From contig CDMY01000275.1 in NCBI GenBank assembly GCA_001179505.1, forward strand, positions 433,270 through 497,269: a stretch of 64,000 nt of DNA, given 5' to 3'. Source of the stretch: Vitrella brassicaformis (lineage: Eukaryota > Sar > Vitrellaceae). Below the pieces are notes generated by a model. It ran no database searches. It was not told where the DNA came from and worked only from the letters and a program-made list of their open reading frames with translations. Made by a program: the position numbers and the translations under genes. Each line of letters opens with the position of its first letter. The first letter of the stretch is position 1. Below, piece after piece: positions 1-10,899 of the stretch.

Positions 1-430
1 CTGGGCCACAGGTGGCACGTGGACGCCTTGAGGGTCCGTCTTGCCGACTGGTGCCTCTGGTTGTTGGGGCGGTGGCAACTGCTGCTCCTCTGGCTGCTGA
101 TGTGCTTGTGGTTGTGGTTGTGCTTGCGCGTTTGGGTCTTCAGGTAGGCTGGCGCCCTTGCGCGCCTGGTGCGTGAGGTCTGTAGCCTTGACTAAGACGG
201 TCCAGCGCTTCTGAGGGACGCCGTCCAGCATCTCCAGTGGAAGCTCACGGAAGCTCACGAACAAGTTGTAGTACAGGTACTGCGCACACAGAGCAAGACA
301 ACACAAGACAGCAGGGCGGAATGAGGCCGCCTGCCTTTGTATCTTGCATCACGTGAGTGACGTTGCCTGCCATGCAGAAGAAGAGGAAGCCGACGACGAG
401 GTTCTTGATGGCGAAAGATTTGACTATCAT
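1..430 (-). CDS. Hypothetical membrane-anchored protein, 3' end outside window
   Basis: Two exons are visible, 362-430 and 1-279, joined in frame by a GT-AG intron; the gene runs off the left edge. The protein would start with a strongly hydrophobic segment (NLVVGFLFFCMAGNYLYY) preceded by Lys residues, which fits a signal anchor or signal peptide. A short conserved-looking stretch follows (LFVSFRELPLEMLDGV), then a Gln/Pro-rich, probably disordered region. The reading frame is open upstream of the chosen Met, so a longer N-terminus is possible. I do not recognise the family. The cellular location (ER or another membrane) is inference from the hydrophobic segment only. Confidence 0.5.
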
Positions 431-621
431 CTTGCAGCCCTGATCTTCGCTGGGAGTGGGGCGACGTTTCACACCATTGCTGTTGCGAGCATGGCCGAGG
501 CCGGCGAGGATCGGCGTTTGCTGTTGACTCCTTTTCCGTCTAGACTGTATCGCATGCAGACTCAAGTTGCATGAAAACACTGATGCAGGTCCACACAGAT
601 CACTCCACACACACCACCCCG

Positions 622-1704
622 TCATGGCTGCTCCATGAACACCACCCGCACTCCCTCAGGATCGATCACAGCAAAGGCAGCCGCACCGTACACCGATGTG
701 TCACATTGCTCGCTACACAAGGGCACGCCGCTGTCCACCAGCCTCCTTTTGACAGCAGCAAGCTCATCTGCGGGAGCGAAGAAGCCGATGCCGACGAAGC
801 CTGCCTCATTGGCCAAGTCGGGAAACGTTATAGACGCCATGGACGGGACGTGCTGAAGCTCCAGCTGGGTGTACGGCCTCTTCCTGCAGACACGCCAGCA
901 CACCCGCAGAGGATGGAGGATGACACTGGCCTGAAGTCTCCCGCCCACTTTCCTCCCTTCCTTGATCCCTGCCTACCAGAGCCATTCACGGTTTGCAACG
1001 GCATTTATGTCACTGTCGGGCGGCGACTCGCTAGTGGTTCCGAGGAAGTGCAGCACGAAGCCGTACTCATCCACCGGCTGTCTCGAGAGGTACGCCATAC
1101 CCAGTACGTCACGATAGAACCGCAGCGTCTCGTCCAGCTTGGTTACACGAAGAGTGATCTGCCCCACACCGACTGACTGGCCCAGAGGATGGTCACCCTT
1201 CACATCGTTGGGCCCGATTCTCCTGACGTGTTGGTCGAAGTCGTGCTGGAGCAGCTCAATGGTGTAGCGGGCGGGGTCGGAGATGTGTGTCAGATATCCG
1301 ATATCGAAGAACTGGCTGGCCTTCGACACAGAAACGCCCGCATTCCGAAGACACTCGGTGGCGAAGTCAACATCTGCACGGCACACAACGGGGGAGTGTG
1401 GATTCACGACAATCCATGCATCGTCGTTCATCTCACCTCGCAGTGCAAGCCCTATCTTCCAATATGCGTCGCTTCGCTTGTGCTTGTATGGCCCAATGCT
1501 CGTCTGACGGCCGAGCTGCAGCTCCAGCCAAGCCGACTGCGGCTGACCCTCGAAGCCCAGAAACACCGACTCGCTCACATGTGCTGCAGATGAGGTCCTC
1601 TCCGCCATAATGGACATGCCGATGCGTTGTCGATAGAAGACAACCACAGCATCCTTCTCAGCGGCACTGATGCGGAGGCTGACAAAGCCCAGACGGACTG
1701 CCAT
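622..1704 (-). CDS. Two-domain glyoxalase/VOC-fold protein
   Basis: Exons 977-1704 and 622-883 join to a 329-residue protein (990 nt including stop). It contains two vicinal-oxygen-chelate (glyoxalase I/bleomycin resistance) units. The first spans about residues 1-150 and opens with GFVSLRISAAEKDAVVVFYR. The second spans about 170-329 and opens with QITLRVTKLDETLRFYRDVL, with a C-terminal strand ending in DPEGVRVVFME. VOC proteins bind a divalent metal and act as isomerases, dioxygenases or binding proteins; the substrate cannot be told here. A full glyoxalase I role is possible but not shown. The gene is divergent from the SnoaL-like gene, and the shared dyad element at 1786-1799 lies in its own sense orientation about 80 bp before the ATG. 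Confidence 0.82.
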
Positions 1705-1785
1705 GAGAGATCTGACAGAGAAGTCGATGTAATGCTATCTGCTGAGCCTCAAGAAGCCCTGGACGCGAAGGCGGGCTTTCCCATG

Positions 1786-1799
1786 GCTTGCAAGCTCGC
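1786..1799 (-). promoter_or_regulatory. Copy of the GCGAGCT dyad-like element
   Basis: On the minus strand this reads GCGAGCTTGCAAGC. It contains a perfect 10-bp palindrome and the same GCGAGCT core found near other gene starts. It sits between the glyoxalase ATG (1704) and the preferred ATG of the SnoaL-like gene (1849). A regulatory role is inference from recurrence. Confidence 0.4.
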
Positions 1800-1848
1800 A
1801 CCAGAGGGCTGGAGATCTGCCTCGTCTTCCATCTGCGCCAATTCCCCG

Positions 1849-3382
1849 ATGCTGGCGCTCGTGGCGTCTCTTTTCACACTCAGCGGCATCTCTGCTGCCC
1901 TCTCTGCTGATATCAGCTCAGCAGCAGCCTCTCTCGGCAGGCCCATCCAGGCGCACCAGAGCGCACCCCCGCCTTCCACTGAGTCATGGCGGCCCTGGGT
2001 AGACATCGGTGATCCCAACTCGAGCCCGTGCCCGCAGCTGAGGGGGGATGCATCGCAGCGGTGCGGCTCACCTGCACTGCCCTCAAACATCGGGGTGGAC
2101 GAGGATGCTGCTCTCAGGTCAGTCAGACCTGAACATGCAGTCGCGTATCGTATTGTGACGGCAGCTTCTGATCTTCTGTGCAGGGCGTCGAAGTTCCCCA
2201 TCCCGCCCGACGAGCTGATCAACCTGGCGAAGTTCTTTCTCGTTAAGAACCTCTGGAACATCACAGTACCAGGTAAGTGTGTGGCATGCGACGAGTCAGC
2301 TGCAAATGCACACGTGGGGAGGGATACTTGCACGGCCGCGTGTCGCAAATTCGCTCAGATTTGATAGCGGATGACTTCGTGTTCACCGGCCCGTTTGTGG
2401 GTCCGTTGACCAAGTGGGAGTTGGCGGCCGCCCTCGACGGCTTCCAGCTGATGGCCGCATTCCCAGACCTCCGAACCAACGTGTACAACTTCAGGTCAGG
2501 CGGGGCGGCCACCGAGACAGACAGACAGACAGACAGGCAGACGGATCACTTGATGCGAGCGACTGGCTGGCTGGCTGGTTGGCTGGCTTGCTGGGTGGCC
2601 TGGCTTGTGTGTGGCTGTAGGGTTGACCCCCTGGAGCCGAACAAAGTGTGGTATTTTAGCCGTGCAGTCGGTAAGTAAGGAGGGGCGAGTCCGCCTGACT
2701 GGCCAAATGGGCTGACTGAGTGCGGTTGAATGCAATGCATGGGTATGGGATGGGTCCTTTGCCCATGCAGGCACCCACATCGGCACCCTCCGGCTGTCGC
2801 AGCTTTCATTCAGTAAGACCAAACGAATCAGACATCATTCGGGTGCCCACCACCACATAGCTGCTGTCCTTGTGTGTGTGTGTGTGTTGTGTGTGTTGTG
2901 TAGTTGGGAACGCCCGGCCGACGGGCAAGACAGTTCGTGTGTCCCCCCAGTGCTGCAGCCTCACCTTCAACGAAGACGGCAAAGTCACCAAATGGACCAT
3001 CGGGTACCAGTGCAGTGCAGTGCAGTGCAGTGCACTGATTGGGCACTCAACTCACTTACACGGTTATGTGCAGTGCAACTGAAGTGCATTCACTGGTTTG
3101 CTGAACAGGTATGTGATTGACAAAACTGCGGGGGACACCGGCACCTTGGGCGGCATCTTGGCCTTCTTGTACGGCATCGGCAAGCCATTCCCGGGCCCGG
3201 AAGGCAAACCCTGGAAGCCATCCTTCAAATACAAGTCAGACACCTGAAGGAAGCAAGGCGTCGTGTGTGATGTGAAGAGAAGGTCCTTTGGTGTGTGTGT
3301 GTGTGTGTGTGGTTTCTGCAGGCTGCTCATGCGGCTGGCTGCAATGCAGAAGCAGAAGCAGCAGCAGCAGAAGAACAAGTGA
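1849..3382 (+). CDS. SnoaL/NTF2-like protein with probable signal peptide
   Basis: Eight exons (to 2117, 2184-2272, 2359-2494, 2621-2670, 2771-2812, 2904-3003, 3109-3234, 3322-3382) keep one frame and give about 290 residues. The core, ELINLAKFF through TKWTIGYVID, has the cone-shaped SnoaL-like/NTF2 pattern seen in algal proteins of unknown function: a helix, a DDFVFTGPFVG turn, a helix with WELAAALDGF, then strands ending with a GNxGGxGG-like loop and a proline-rich segment (GKPFPGPEGKPW). The C-terminus is a Lys/Gln tail. The Met at 1849 begins a signal-like hydrophobic stretch (MLALVASLFTLSGISAAL). An in-frame Met at 1783 would add 22 residues but would put the upstream dyad element inside the coding region. 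Enzymatic activity is unknown. Confidence 0.75.
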
Positions 3383-3818
3383 CGACACCATGTGCTTGCT
3401 GGTGTGAGAGGCGATGCTGCTCGAGCCAGGAAGGTTTTTCTGTCTATCTGTGTTGATTTATGTCCTCTGTCTGTCTGAGTGATGAGATAGATAGATGAGT
3501 GTGAGGGGGCCTACACGGCCATGGATGCGGTTCTCCCTTTTGCCCAAATGCAGTCAGTCAGTCTTTGTCGCTCATCGGCTATCGGCCAGCATTGGTGTAG
3601 ACCGCTCCGAACTCGGAGGCGCTGCCTTCAGTCGAATGGCGTCTCCCGGGTTGGAGCGGTGTTGCAATCCAATCCATGCAGTCGATAGCTAGCTGACGAC
3701 AGTAACGGCAGAAGACTTGTATTATCGTGGTTTGGATGAGGTGGCAGACTGGTCACGGCCTGTGCGACATGGAAGTGATCGATGACCTGCGTGTTCGTCG
3801 GTGGAACTACTCGTGACT

Positions 3819-3852
<34 letters not shown>

Positions 3853-4227
3853 GAGACGCTCCATTCTGTAAGTGACGCGAGACAGACAGCTATTAGTGAC
3901 TCTCATGAAGGCAGGCGGGCAGGCCTCTGATGATGGAATGGATGGATGGAGTTACATACGTAAACGTCATGCACTCACGATTGTCAACGAGCACAATCCT
4001 TGAATGGGCACTCACTGATCCACTCACTCCATGACAAAAACTCACGGACGCAGCCGTGTCAAGTCAGTCAACGGTCCACGCATACATAAGAGTGCCAATC
4101 CGATACATACACAGCTGTAAGGTCTGTCTGTCTATCTATCTGAGTTTGACTCGTGCCTCATACATTGTATATATCAACAAGGAGGGAGGCCATGTGATCG
4201 AGGGAGGGAGCTAAGTAGTATCGTGTG
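3383..4227. other. Intergenic, 3' ends converge; simple repeats
   Basis: This lies between the convergent ends of the SnoaL-like gene and elongin C. It contains an ACAG tetranucleotide run near 3821-3850 and short GGAT and TCTA repeats. I see no coding exon or RNA gene. Confidence 0.5.
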
Positions 4228-4930
4228 TCACTGGTGGAGGTAGTTCGCCACCAGCAGCAGGTCCAACACTATCTCGTCGTCAATCTCAAAGTCAGGGATG
4301 GCCTCCCTGACACACAACACCACACCACATCACACCGCCCAGCACCAACAGCATGCGCCACACACACGTGTGTCCGTCGCGTGTGTGAGGTGCGCTCGTC
4401 TCGCACCGCACCTGCTGTCGGTGTGTTTGTGTTTGTAGTAGAGGTACTGGATGACCTTTTCGAGCAAGCGGGAGTTGATCGTCTGGAAGTTGATCGCACC
4501 CGTCTGGCCCTCGGTGAAACTGTGACTCTTCTCACCTGTACAGGTGGGGACAGGGAGGGACAGAGCCACACACACGCACGCACGCACGCACGCACAGACA
4601 GACAGACAGACAGACATCGCGTCAAGCCGACGACCGGCATGGATCAGGTCTGTCGTGGCGTGGCGCCCACCGTCGAACATGGTCCGGATCATTTCGCACC
4701 CGAAGGCTATCTTCTTGTCCAGAAAGAACTCATGACCCTCAGCACTGCACCAGACAATGCAACACAACACACGACATGCACAGGCAAGCAGCAACAGTGG
4801 AGATCTCGTCTTTTCCCTTCGATGTCTGTCTGGTTCATGTTGCCATCCATCGATTGTGCACACCTGACCTGATGAGCTTGAGGTAGTCAAACTCCTCCTC
4901 TGGCGGAGAGGCGGACGACGAAGACGCCAT
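4228..4930 (-). CDS. ELOC: Elongin C
   Basis: Four exons (4869-4930, 4671-4744, 4412-4535, 4228-4306) splice with consistent phases into 112 residues, the same length as human elongin C. The product shows the SKP1/BTB fold: FDYLKLISAEGHEFFLDKKI, then a loop and INFQTINSRLLEKVIQYLYY, then IPDFEIDDEIVLDLLLVANY. The C-terminal LLLVANYLHQ matches the LLMAANFLDC end of the animal protein. Elongin C links elongin B and cullin-2/5 to BC-box substrate receptors in E3 ubiquitin ligases, and also acts in the elongin transcription complex. The N-terminal Ser/Ala/Glu extension is short and probably disordered. The third intron contains an alternating ACGC and ACAG tract. It is head-to-head with the HD-domain gene, 260 bp apart. 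Confidence 0.93.
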
Positions 4931-5075
4931 GTTGCGCACTCTGCTCACCGCAAAGTCGAATTCGCTTCTCTGCTGCACAGACGAAGTGCTCGATGGCCTC
5001 AGCTTTGCTGCAAGGCGCCGATTTGAGGTGGCCTCCCCGAGAGAGAGCGGTTTCACGGAACTTGGATGCATATAT

Positions 5076-5090
5076 GCGAGCTTGGCTTGC
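5076..5090 (+). promoter_or_regulatory. Copy of the GCGAGCT dyad-like element
   Basis: This reads GCGAGCTTGGCTTGC, one mismatch from the copy at 52936. It lies between the divergent elongin C (ATG 4930) and HDDC2-like (ATG 5191) genes, 101 bp before the HDDC2-like ATG in sense orientation. Confidence 0.45.
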
Positions 5091-5190
5091 AAAGGAGGAA
5101 AGTGTGGCTTCATCACCCGAGGCCTTCTGATCCATTGATTCATCTCGCTCTGCGGCGAGTGTTCTGTGGGATCTTTACTGAGGGCTGTGC

Positions 5191-6754
5191 ATGAGCCCCG
5201 TGCTGCCCCTGTTGCTGTCGGCGTTCGTATCCATCCCAGGCTGTCAGCATCGCCACTTCAACCCTGCCAGATCCCAACTGGCATCATCTCTGCCTTGGCG
5301 TGTGTCGGATCTAGTGAGGATGGGCCGCAAGGAGGAGCTGGATTCCATCATCAAGTTCCTGCAGATATGCGGCAAACTCAAGGTAGGTGAGCGGACCAAG
5401 CTTGAACGATGAGACAACAGCAGGCAAGACAAGACATTCGCTTGGGATGTGACGATTGCTGTTGTCGTGCACTGCAGCGGGTGAAGCGGACTGGGTGGGT
5501 CAGAGCTGGCGTCGAGCAACGTGACCAGACACACAAAGACACATGAATGAAGGGTCGTCTTGATCGTTGGTTGCTTCCTGTGTGTGTGTGTGTTTGGTCT
5601 TCTCTCAGCTGAGTCGGTGGCCGAGCACATGTACCGGATGGCGATGGCGTGTTTCCTGTTGCCGACAGCCACAGCAGACAGAAACAAGTAAGGTGCAGAC
5701 ATGTCTGCAGTATGGTGGTACCGTACCTCGCTTGCACCTGACGTAGGTACCGCCATGCACACACGACACGTCTGTGTTGTGCGTGTGCTACGGCCTGTCG
5801 GTCAGGTGTGTCAAGATGGCATTGGTCCACGACCTGGCAGAGTGGAGCGTCGGTGAGAATTACACACATTGCATCACCTCCATGCACACACACATGTGCC
5901 CGCCCACACAGGCGCTGCTGTGACCTTGCTTGCTGTGGTGTGCAGGTGACATCACGCCCTTCTGCGGCGTACCGAAGGAAGAGAAGAGCCGACGGGAGAA
6001 GGTGGGTACGATGGGTGGGCATTCAACCAGACCAGACAGAAAGGCTGCACACATATATAATGCTGCACTCACTGCATGTTGGTTGTATGGTGTTTGCCAT
6101 CCCATCCGTGTGTGCAGGCTGCGATGGCTGAGGTGCGTGACCTGGTCGGGGGCGATGCGGGTGAGTGAGCCACCCACCACAGCACAAGGAAGGAAGCACA
6201 CATAGTGGTGGGGTGCCCGCCGCTTTTCGTGTCGCGTCTGTCAGGGCAGGAAATCTTCGACCTGTGGCTAGAATATGAAATGGGTGGGCAGGCGAGAGAC
6301 TCAGCCAAAACACGCGTAATTCGTGTGTCTTTATGTGGGCCGTGTGTGTAACATCCATCCGTCGTGTGTCAGGTACGAGTGAGGAGGCCCGCTTCGTGCG
6401 GGACATCGACAAGTTCGAAATGGTGCTACAGGCATTCGAATACGAAACAGGTGCGGTGTACGCAGACAGACAGAGAGGGAGGGAGTGGGAGCGGGGAGCG
6501 AGTGCCGCATCGACACATACCAACCTGTGTGCCGACATACCTGTGCTCACGAACAGAGCAAAAGCTCGAGCTGCCATCTTTCTACGATACCACCAGGTGA
6601 CAGCATGCATGTCGGCAAGAGAGAATTTCCACCTCACCTTCCTTGCCGCATGTGGCGCGTGTGTGTGCGCAGAGGTGTGTTCAAGACAGATCTCTTCAGA
6701 TCCCTCGACCAGCACGTCCGCGACATGCGTGACACGGCACCACGGACATCCTGA
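5191..6754 (+). CDS. HDDC2/YfbR-type HD-domain nucleotide phosphohydrolase
   Basis: Ten exons (5191-5382, 5478-5520, 5609-5687, 5806-5852, 5946-6001, 6118-6160, 6245-6283, 6373-6450, 6557-6596, 6673-6754) give 232 residues in one frame. The order matches human HDDC2: IIKFLQICGKLKRVKRTGWV, then ESVAEHMYRMAM (first metal His), LVHDLAEWSVGDITPF (His-Asp pair and Glu), EEKSRRE, and RDIDKFEMVLQAFEYE (last metal Asp). Relatives are 5'-deoxynucleotidases acting on dNMPs. The first about 40 residues (MSPVLPLLLSAFVS...) are hydrophobic and absent from HDDC2, so they may be an organelle or secretory leader. An internal Met at 5323 would remove them. Confidence 0.9.
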
Positions 6755-7599
6755 GCGCCACGGTGGTCTGAGCCGATAGGCGGAGGGAGGGCGGGGAAGA
6801 TGATGTTGGTGTGGTGTGGTGTGAGGGGCCGGTCCTGCGCGGCTGAATGAATTGGATGGCGTGGGTCGTCTTCGGAGAGGGGGGACGGGCGAGAGTGGAG
6901 TGAGTGGATGTGTAGATACGCGCGCTGCAGCCCATTTTGCCGGTGGGGACGGGGCGTGCATCATGATGACATTGCCGAGACTGCCAACTAGGTTTTTCGT
7001 GTGACTGAGTGTAGTGGGTTCTTTTGAATCATCCTTCCGTGGTGCACTGGCTGGCGCTCTTCGTTGATTGATCGGTCCGTTGGTCCTCCCATCCACTCAT
7101 TCACTCGTCCACTCACCCACCCCCATACAGGCAGTCGTCCAGTCACTGCCTATCCAGTCCACTGGTGCGACAGGTCACTTGCAGCCAGACAGCCACACAC
7201 CCATCCATCCAGGCAGGCAGACCTCACACACACACACGGAAAGAAAACTCGTATTCTACACGGGGCAGCGAACGAGTCAGTCAGGCCATCCAGTCAGTCA
7301 GTCAGTCATCCGCCACCCACCCACTCTGTATGTTAACCACACGCAGAGCGGCGGGCGACGGGCGGGCGGGCACTCACACACACCGGCCGACAGACAGACG
7401 GGCGAAAAACAGAAAGAGGACGGGGCTGCGCTGCGCTCTCTCTCACTCACTCGGCCGTCCATCCATCCATCCATCCGTGCATCGATCCGATCGTGTGTAT
7501 GTGTGTGTGTATCTTATCAGCCGTGCCAGTGCGTGTCGGTCGGTGTGTGTATCATTCATGCCATGCCATGTATGCATGTGTGTATGTCTATCTAGTTAT
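6755..7599. other. Intergenic, repeat-rich
   Basis: This separates the 3' end of the HDDC2-like gene from the 3' end of the H1-like gene. It holds runs of CAGTCAGT, CCAT and TGTG units. Reading frames here are generated by the repeats and show no domain. Confidence 0.4.
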
Positions 7600-8555
7600 C
7601 TACGCGGATTTGGATGCCTTGCGCGCCTTGCTCTTGCTCTTGGCCTTAGACTTGGTCTTGGGCTTGGACTTGGAGATGGTCTTCTTGGCCTTGGCCTTGG
7701 CCGACTTCTTGGCGCTCGCCCTCTTGGCCTTGGCTTTGCTCTTGGGCTTCTTCTCGGGCTCCGCTGCGCCAAGCCATCCATCGTACATAAATACATACAA
7801 GGAGACAGACAGACAGACAGACAGACAGACACAGAGAGAGGGATTGGGGTGATTGGGGAGGGGTTCTGACCTTCAACGAACACATAGGTACCTTCACCCA
7901 ACAAATCGAAAACGGCCTGCATCTCCTCCTCCTCCTAAATGTGTCCACACACACACAAACACACGATGCAGCCAACATGAGAGAGACGATTGGTGTGTGG
8001 TTTACCGCAGCCTGGGCGGCAGCGACGGCGGCCTTCGACGCGCGCTTCGACGGGGTCTTCTTGGGCGTTGCCTTCTTCGGGCTGCAAATACAGCACTCCA
8101 CATATGCATGGGGCCGTATTGTGTCTTGCGCTGGAATTTGTTGATCTCACGTGGCGGCCTTCTTGCGCGGGGTCACGGTCTTCTTGGGCGCGGCCTTCTT
8201 CGATATCCTGACACGGCACACACACGCAGACGCCACAAAAGGCTCAAAAATGCAAAGGAAACGCATCGGAAATCCTCTCTAAAAGACCCCCATGCATGCG
8301 AGAAGGAGACACGGCCTGGAAGGCCTCACTTTTCTGCCCTTTTCTCTCTCAGACTGTCCTTCCTGTCGACCTACGTCTTCTTGGGCGCGGCCCTCTTGGG
8401 CTTGGCACCTGCAGCACACACAGCAACGACCGAAATGACGTCCCGCCAACATGGGGGCTCACGAGAATGCACGAATACGGCACGAAACGACCTCCTTTCT
8501 TCGCATTTTTGTCATTCTCACCGGCAGTCCTCGTGGCAACAGCTCTGGCGACCAT
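7600..8555 (-). CDS. Histone H1-like Lys/Ala/Pro-rich basic protein
   Basis: Six exons (8522-8555, 8375-8408, 8151-8207, 8006-8081, 7871-7934, 7600-7763) give 142 residues with continuous phase. The N-terminal half repeats APKKT/TPKKA units typical of H1 tails, and the C-terminal half is SKAKSKAK-type. Between them is a short non-basic core starting EEEEMQAVFDLLGEGTYVFV, which has no winged-helix H1 globular domain around it. It probably binds linker DNA or compacts chromatin (inference from composition). Protists such as trypanosomes, and bacteria, carry comparable H1 C-terminal-like proteins. The start has ATG in a short basic exon. The last intron contains an ACAG run at 7804-7832. Confidence 0.8.
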
Positions 8556-9271
8556 TTTGATACGATGGGAGAGGCCTCAGCGATACGACAACGTCAACAC
8601 TCAGCTCAGACAGGGGGAGCGACGGTCAGGGCGGTAGCCGGGGGACCGGGGATGCACAACAAGCGGTACGAACGGCGAACAGACGCGGAACAAGCTTCAC
8701 ACAAAGGCTTCAAAAGCAGGGAGGGCCCCCACGGTCTGGTTTCACGGAAAAAGCGATCTTCAAGTTGTCCGCTCCCCCTCCGGTCCACCGTCGGGCAGCG
8801 TACTGTACTGTCTGCACGGCGCATAGATGGCACCGAAATTGCGGTTTGGTTCGAACCCACTTTTCTTTTTGCTCCCTGGCCGAGCGCTGCTTCTTTCTGC
8901 GTCGCTCAAGGACGAGCAGATCCCGGCTATCCACGTGCACGGGCGGCATGATGGCGCACTGTCGACACCCATCCAAAGGTGTTCTCTGGTAGTGTGCAGC
9001 TTCCAACGACCTTTTTTGATGGATGGATTGATGGATGGATGATGCTGGGGCTCATCTTCCCAACAAAATCGGCCCGGCGGCGCAAAGAAGCAACCCCCTC
9101 AGCCCCTTCAGTCATGTGGCGTCATGCTGAAGGCACGCCTGCTCTTGTCTGGTAAGGATAAGGACACGCTGCATCCACTCAATGTGGTCTGTTCTGTGTG
9201 TTTGCAGCGTTTTGGCGCGCTCGGGTCGGGTGAGGCTGCACTGCCGTCGGGAGGTGCCTTTGATTCGTAAG

Positions 9272-9765
9272 ATGGCATTGCAATGCCGCACCTCGCTGCG
9301 CTGTCTTGTGCGCCCATCTCGACCCACTCTCTTCCTGAGGCCACCAAGCCGTCCAGCTGATTCTGCACCGAGGCCGTGGGGATTCTGTCAGGCTCTGTGC
9401 GACATGAGCGGCAGCTGCTTCGCCAACACCAACACCACCCTGCAGTCTGTCAATGTTGCCATCCTCCTCTGCAGGCTGGGTGTGCACACGGGCACAGCTC
9501 ATGATGGGCACCTGCGGACACGACACTGCTGCTGGTTGTCTGCTGTATGTGTCTCCTGGGCTCTCATAGCATATGGATGTGCTGTGGACTCGGTGTGGAG
9601 GCTTCGTGAGGACACGGTCGAAGAAAGGTGAGATGGTGCGATGACGAACAGACCGCACTGTGCTGATCTTCGTGCGTGTGTCCTTCGTTTCTCTTCTGCA
9701 GGCCATCGAGCTCCGTCCTTATCGGTCGGATACGACATGGTGCTGCACGTCTGCAGAACATCTGA
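9272..9765 (+). CDS. Possible small mitochondrial or membrane protein
   Basis: Exons 9272-9627 and 9702-9765 join across a GT-AG intron to 139 residues. The N-terminus (MALQCRTSLRCLVRPSRP) is basic, lacks acidic residues and resembles a mitochondrial presequence. A hydrophobic segment, CCWLSAVCVSWALIAYGCAV, lies about two-thirds along and is followed by a charged tail ending GRIRHGAARLQNI. I do not recognise the family. The frame is open upstream of the chosen Met, and extra 5' exons are possible. The case rests on the clean intron and the plausible topology only. Confidence 0.35.
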
Positions 9766-9816
9766 GGTATGCTACCTCTGCCAAGACACCGTCAGACGGT
9801 GAGATGGCACCGCACA

Positions 9817-10443
9817 TCACATCATCTCCTGCCATGAATGTCCTTCATTTCCCTTCTTCAGCTGCTGTTGACCACATTGACTTGACTGGGCGACGTAATA
9901 GGCGTGCATGGGACGCCTTCGGCGGAAGTGTGCAGAAAGATGAGGCAGAAACGTCTGTCTGCCCCTGTTGTGGTTGATGACTGTCGACATGATGTCCATC
10001 TTTCCTATGATGCCCTGAGGCTCCACTTTGTGGACAGGCGATTGATGGGGCACAGGGGCCGAGTAGTATGCATATGAGGTGTCTATGTCTTGGCCTCCCT
10101 CCCTGCCTTGATGCTGTGGTTCTATCGGTGTGCCTGCTCTGTCTGCGTGGCCTGCGTGTTTCCTTAAGTTGTACCCTGCATGTATCGACACGTGATTGAC
10201 GGAAGGACTCAGGAAAGGACGGACGGGGGGGGAACCCCTGCGTGCGGCTTTTTTCAGCCAAATTTCGCCGGACGTAGCCAGCGGAGTAGACACGTGAAAC
10301 ATCCAGTGTGGCATGGCTCGGTGGCTCTTTAACGCTTGTTGCTGTTCTTCCTGGCTGCACTCGCAGATCTGTATGACACCTCTGGGCATTCGGCCTCCAG
10401 CAGGGGGGGGAAGGCCCAGCAAAGGACCTATGTGCGGCACCAT
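9817..10443 (-). CDS. Hypothetical protein, single exon
   Basis: This is an uninterrupted frame of about 208 residues from MVPHIGPLLGL to the stop at 9817. The frame stays open to about 10575, but no ATG lies between there and 10443. Composition is ordinary (His-, Gln- and Arg-rich, no low-complexity run), with a stretch such as GQDIDTSYAYYSAPVPHQSP. There is no recognised domain. A copy of the GCGAGCTT half-site lies at 10566-10574 in the same orientation, about 125 bp before the ATG. That spacing matches other genes here and is the main outside support. The opposite strand has shorter frames with no better case. Confidence 0.35.
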   Translation of the reverse strand: MVPHIGPLLGLPPPAGGRMPRGVIQICECSQEEQQQALKSHRAMPHWMFHVSTPLATSGEIWLKKAARRGSPPVRPFLSPSVNHVSIHAGYNLRKHAGHADRAGTPIEPQHQGREGGQDIDTSYAYYSAPVPHQSPVHKVEPQGIIGKMDIMSTVINHNRGRQTFLPHLSAHFRRRRPMHAYYVAQSSQCGQQQLKKGNEGHSWQEMM

Positions 10444-10565
10444 TTTCCCCTTCGTTTTGTGCTGCAAGGCGGTCCCTGCGCGATTTTCTTTCTGAATACG
10501 GATCTGTACACACCTGGCAGGCCGGCCACGCTGGCAGGAGCCGCAAACAATGAAACGAAAAAAAT

Positions 10566-10574
10566 AAGCTCGCA
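10566..10574 (-). promoter_or_regulatory. TGCGAGCTT half-site
   Basis: The minus strand reads TGCGAGCTT, identical to the core in the glyoxalase and HDDC2-like promoters. It lies upstream of the hypothetical minus-strand frame ending at 9817 and about 330 bp upstream of HMGB on the other strand. Confidence 0.3.
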
Positions 10575-10899
10575 CCGATCGCTAAGGAAAATCCGCTGCG
10601 AGTAGACACCTCAGGGGTGAGAAAGGCTTCTTTGGGCTTCTCGTGTTTTTCGGCGTCTGCACGGCCGACGTCGTTTCTGCCACTTCTAGTCGGTTCCGAG
10701 GATCCCTCCCGACCTCTCTAGCGTCGCAAGGCGTCCAGCCTCCCTGGTACACCACCCCACGACACCTCACTCGCACCCTTACCCTACAGTGGGATTCTGA
10801 CCCATCCGATGACTTGCGTCGCTGCACCTGCCCCTCCCCGCCTTCCCACACCCCTCACGCGCCTCTCTGTGGTGTCTCTCGTGTCCTTCAGTGTTGACG

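Noticed and set aside
7320-7600. CRISPR-like or satellite array
   Set aside because: Repeats are 2-8-bp microsatellites without uniform spacers, and the genome is eukaryotic.
7064-7869. Plus-strand frames rich in Ser/His/Thr upstream of and over the H1-like gene
   Set aside because: They are translations of CAGT, CCAT and ACAG repeats and the antisense of the Lys-rich exon.
8606-9368. Overlapping frames on both strands between the H1-like gene and 9272
   Set aside because: No splice pattern, domain or sensible start was found. Composition looks like shadow frames of GC-rich non-coding DNA.
10336-10609. Plus- and minus-strand alternative frames over the hypothetical gene at 9817-10443
   Set aside because: They are shorter or lack an ATG. 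Only the 208-residue minus-strand frame has a start with the upstream half-site.
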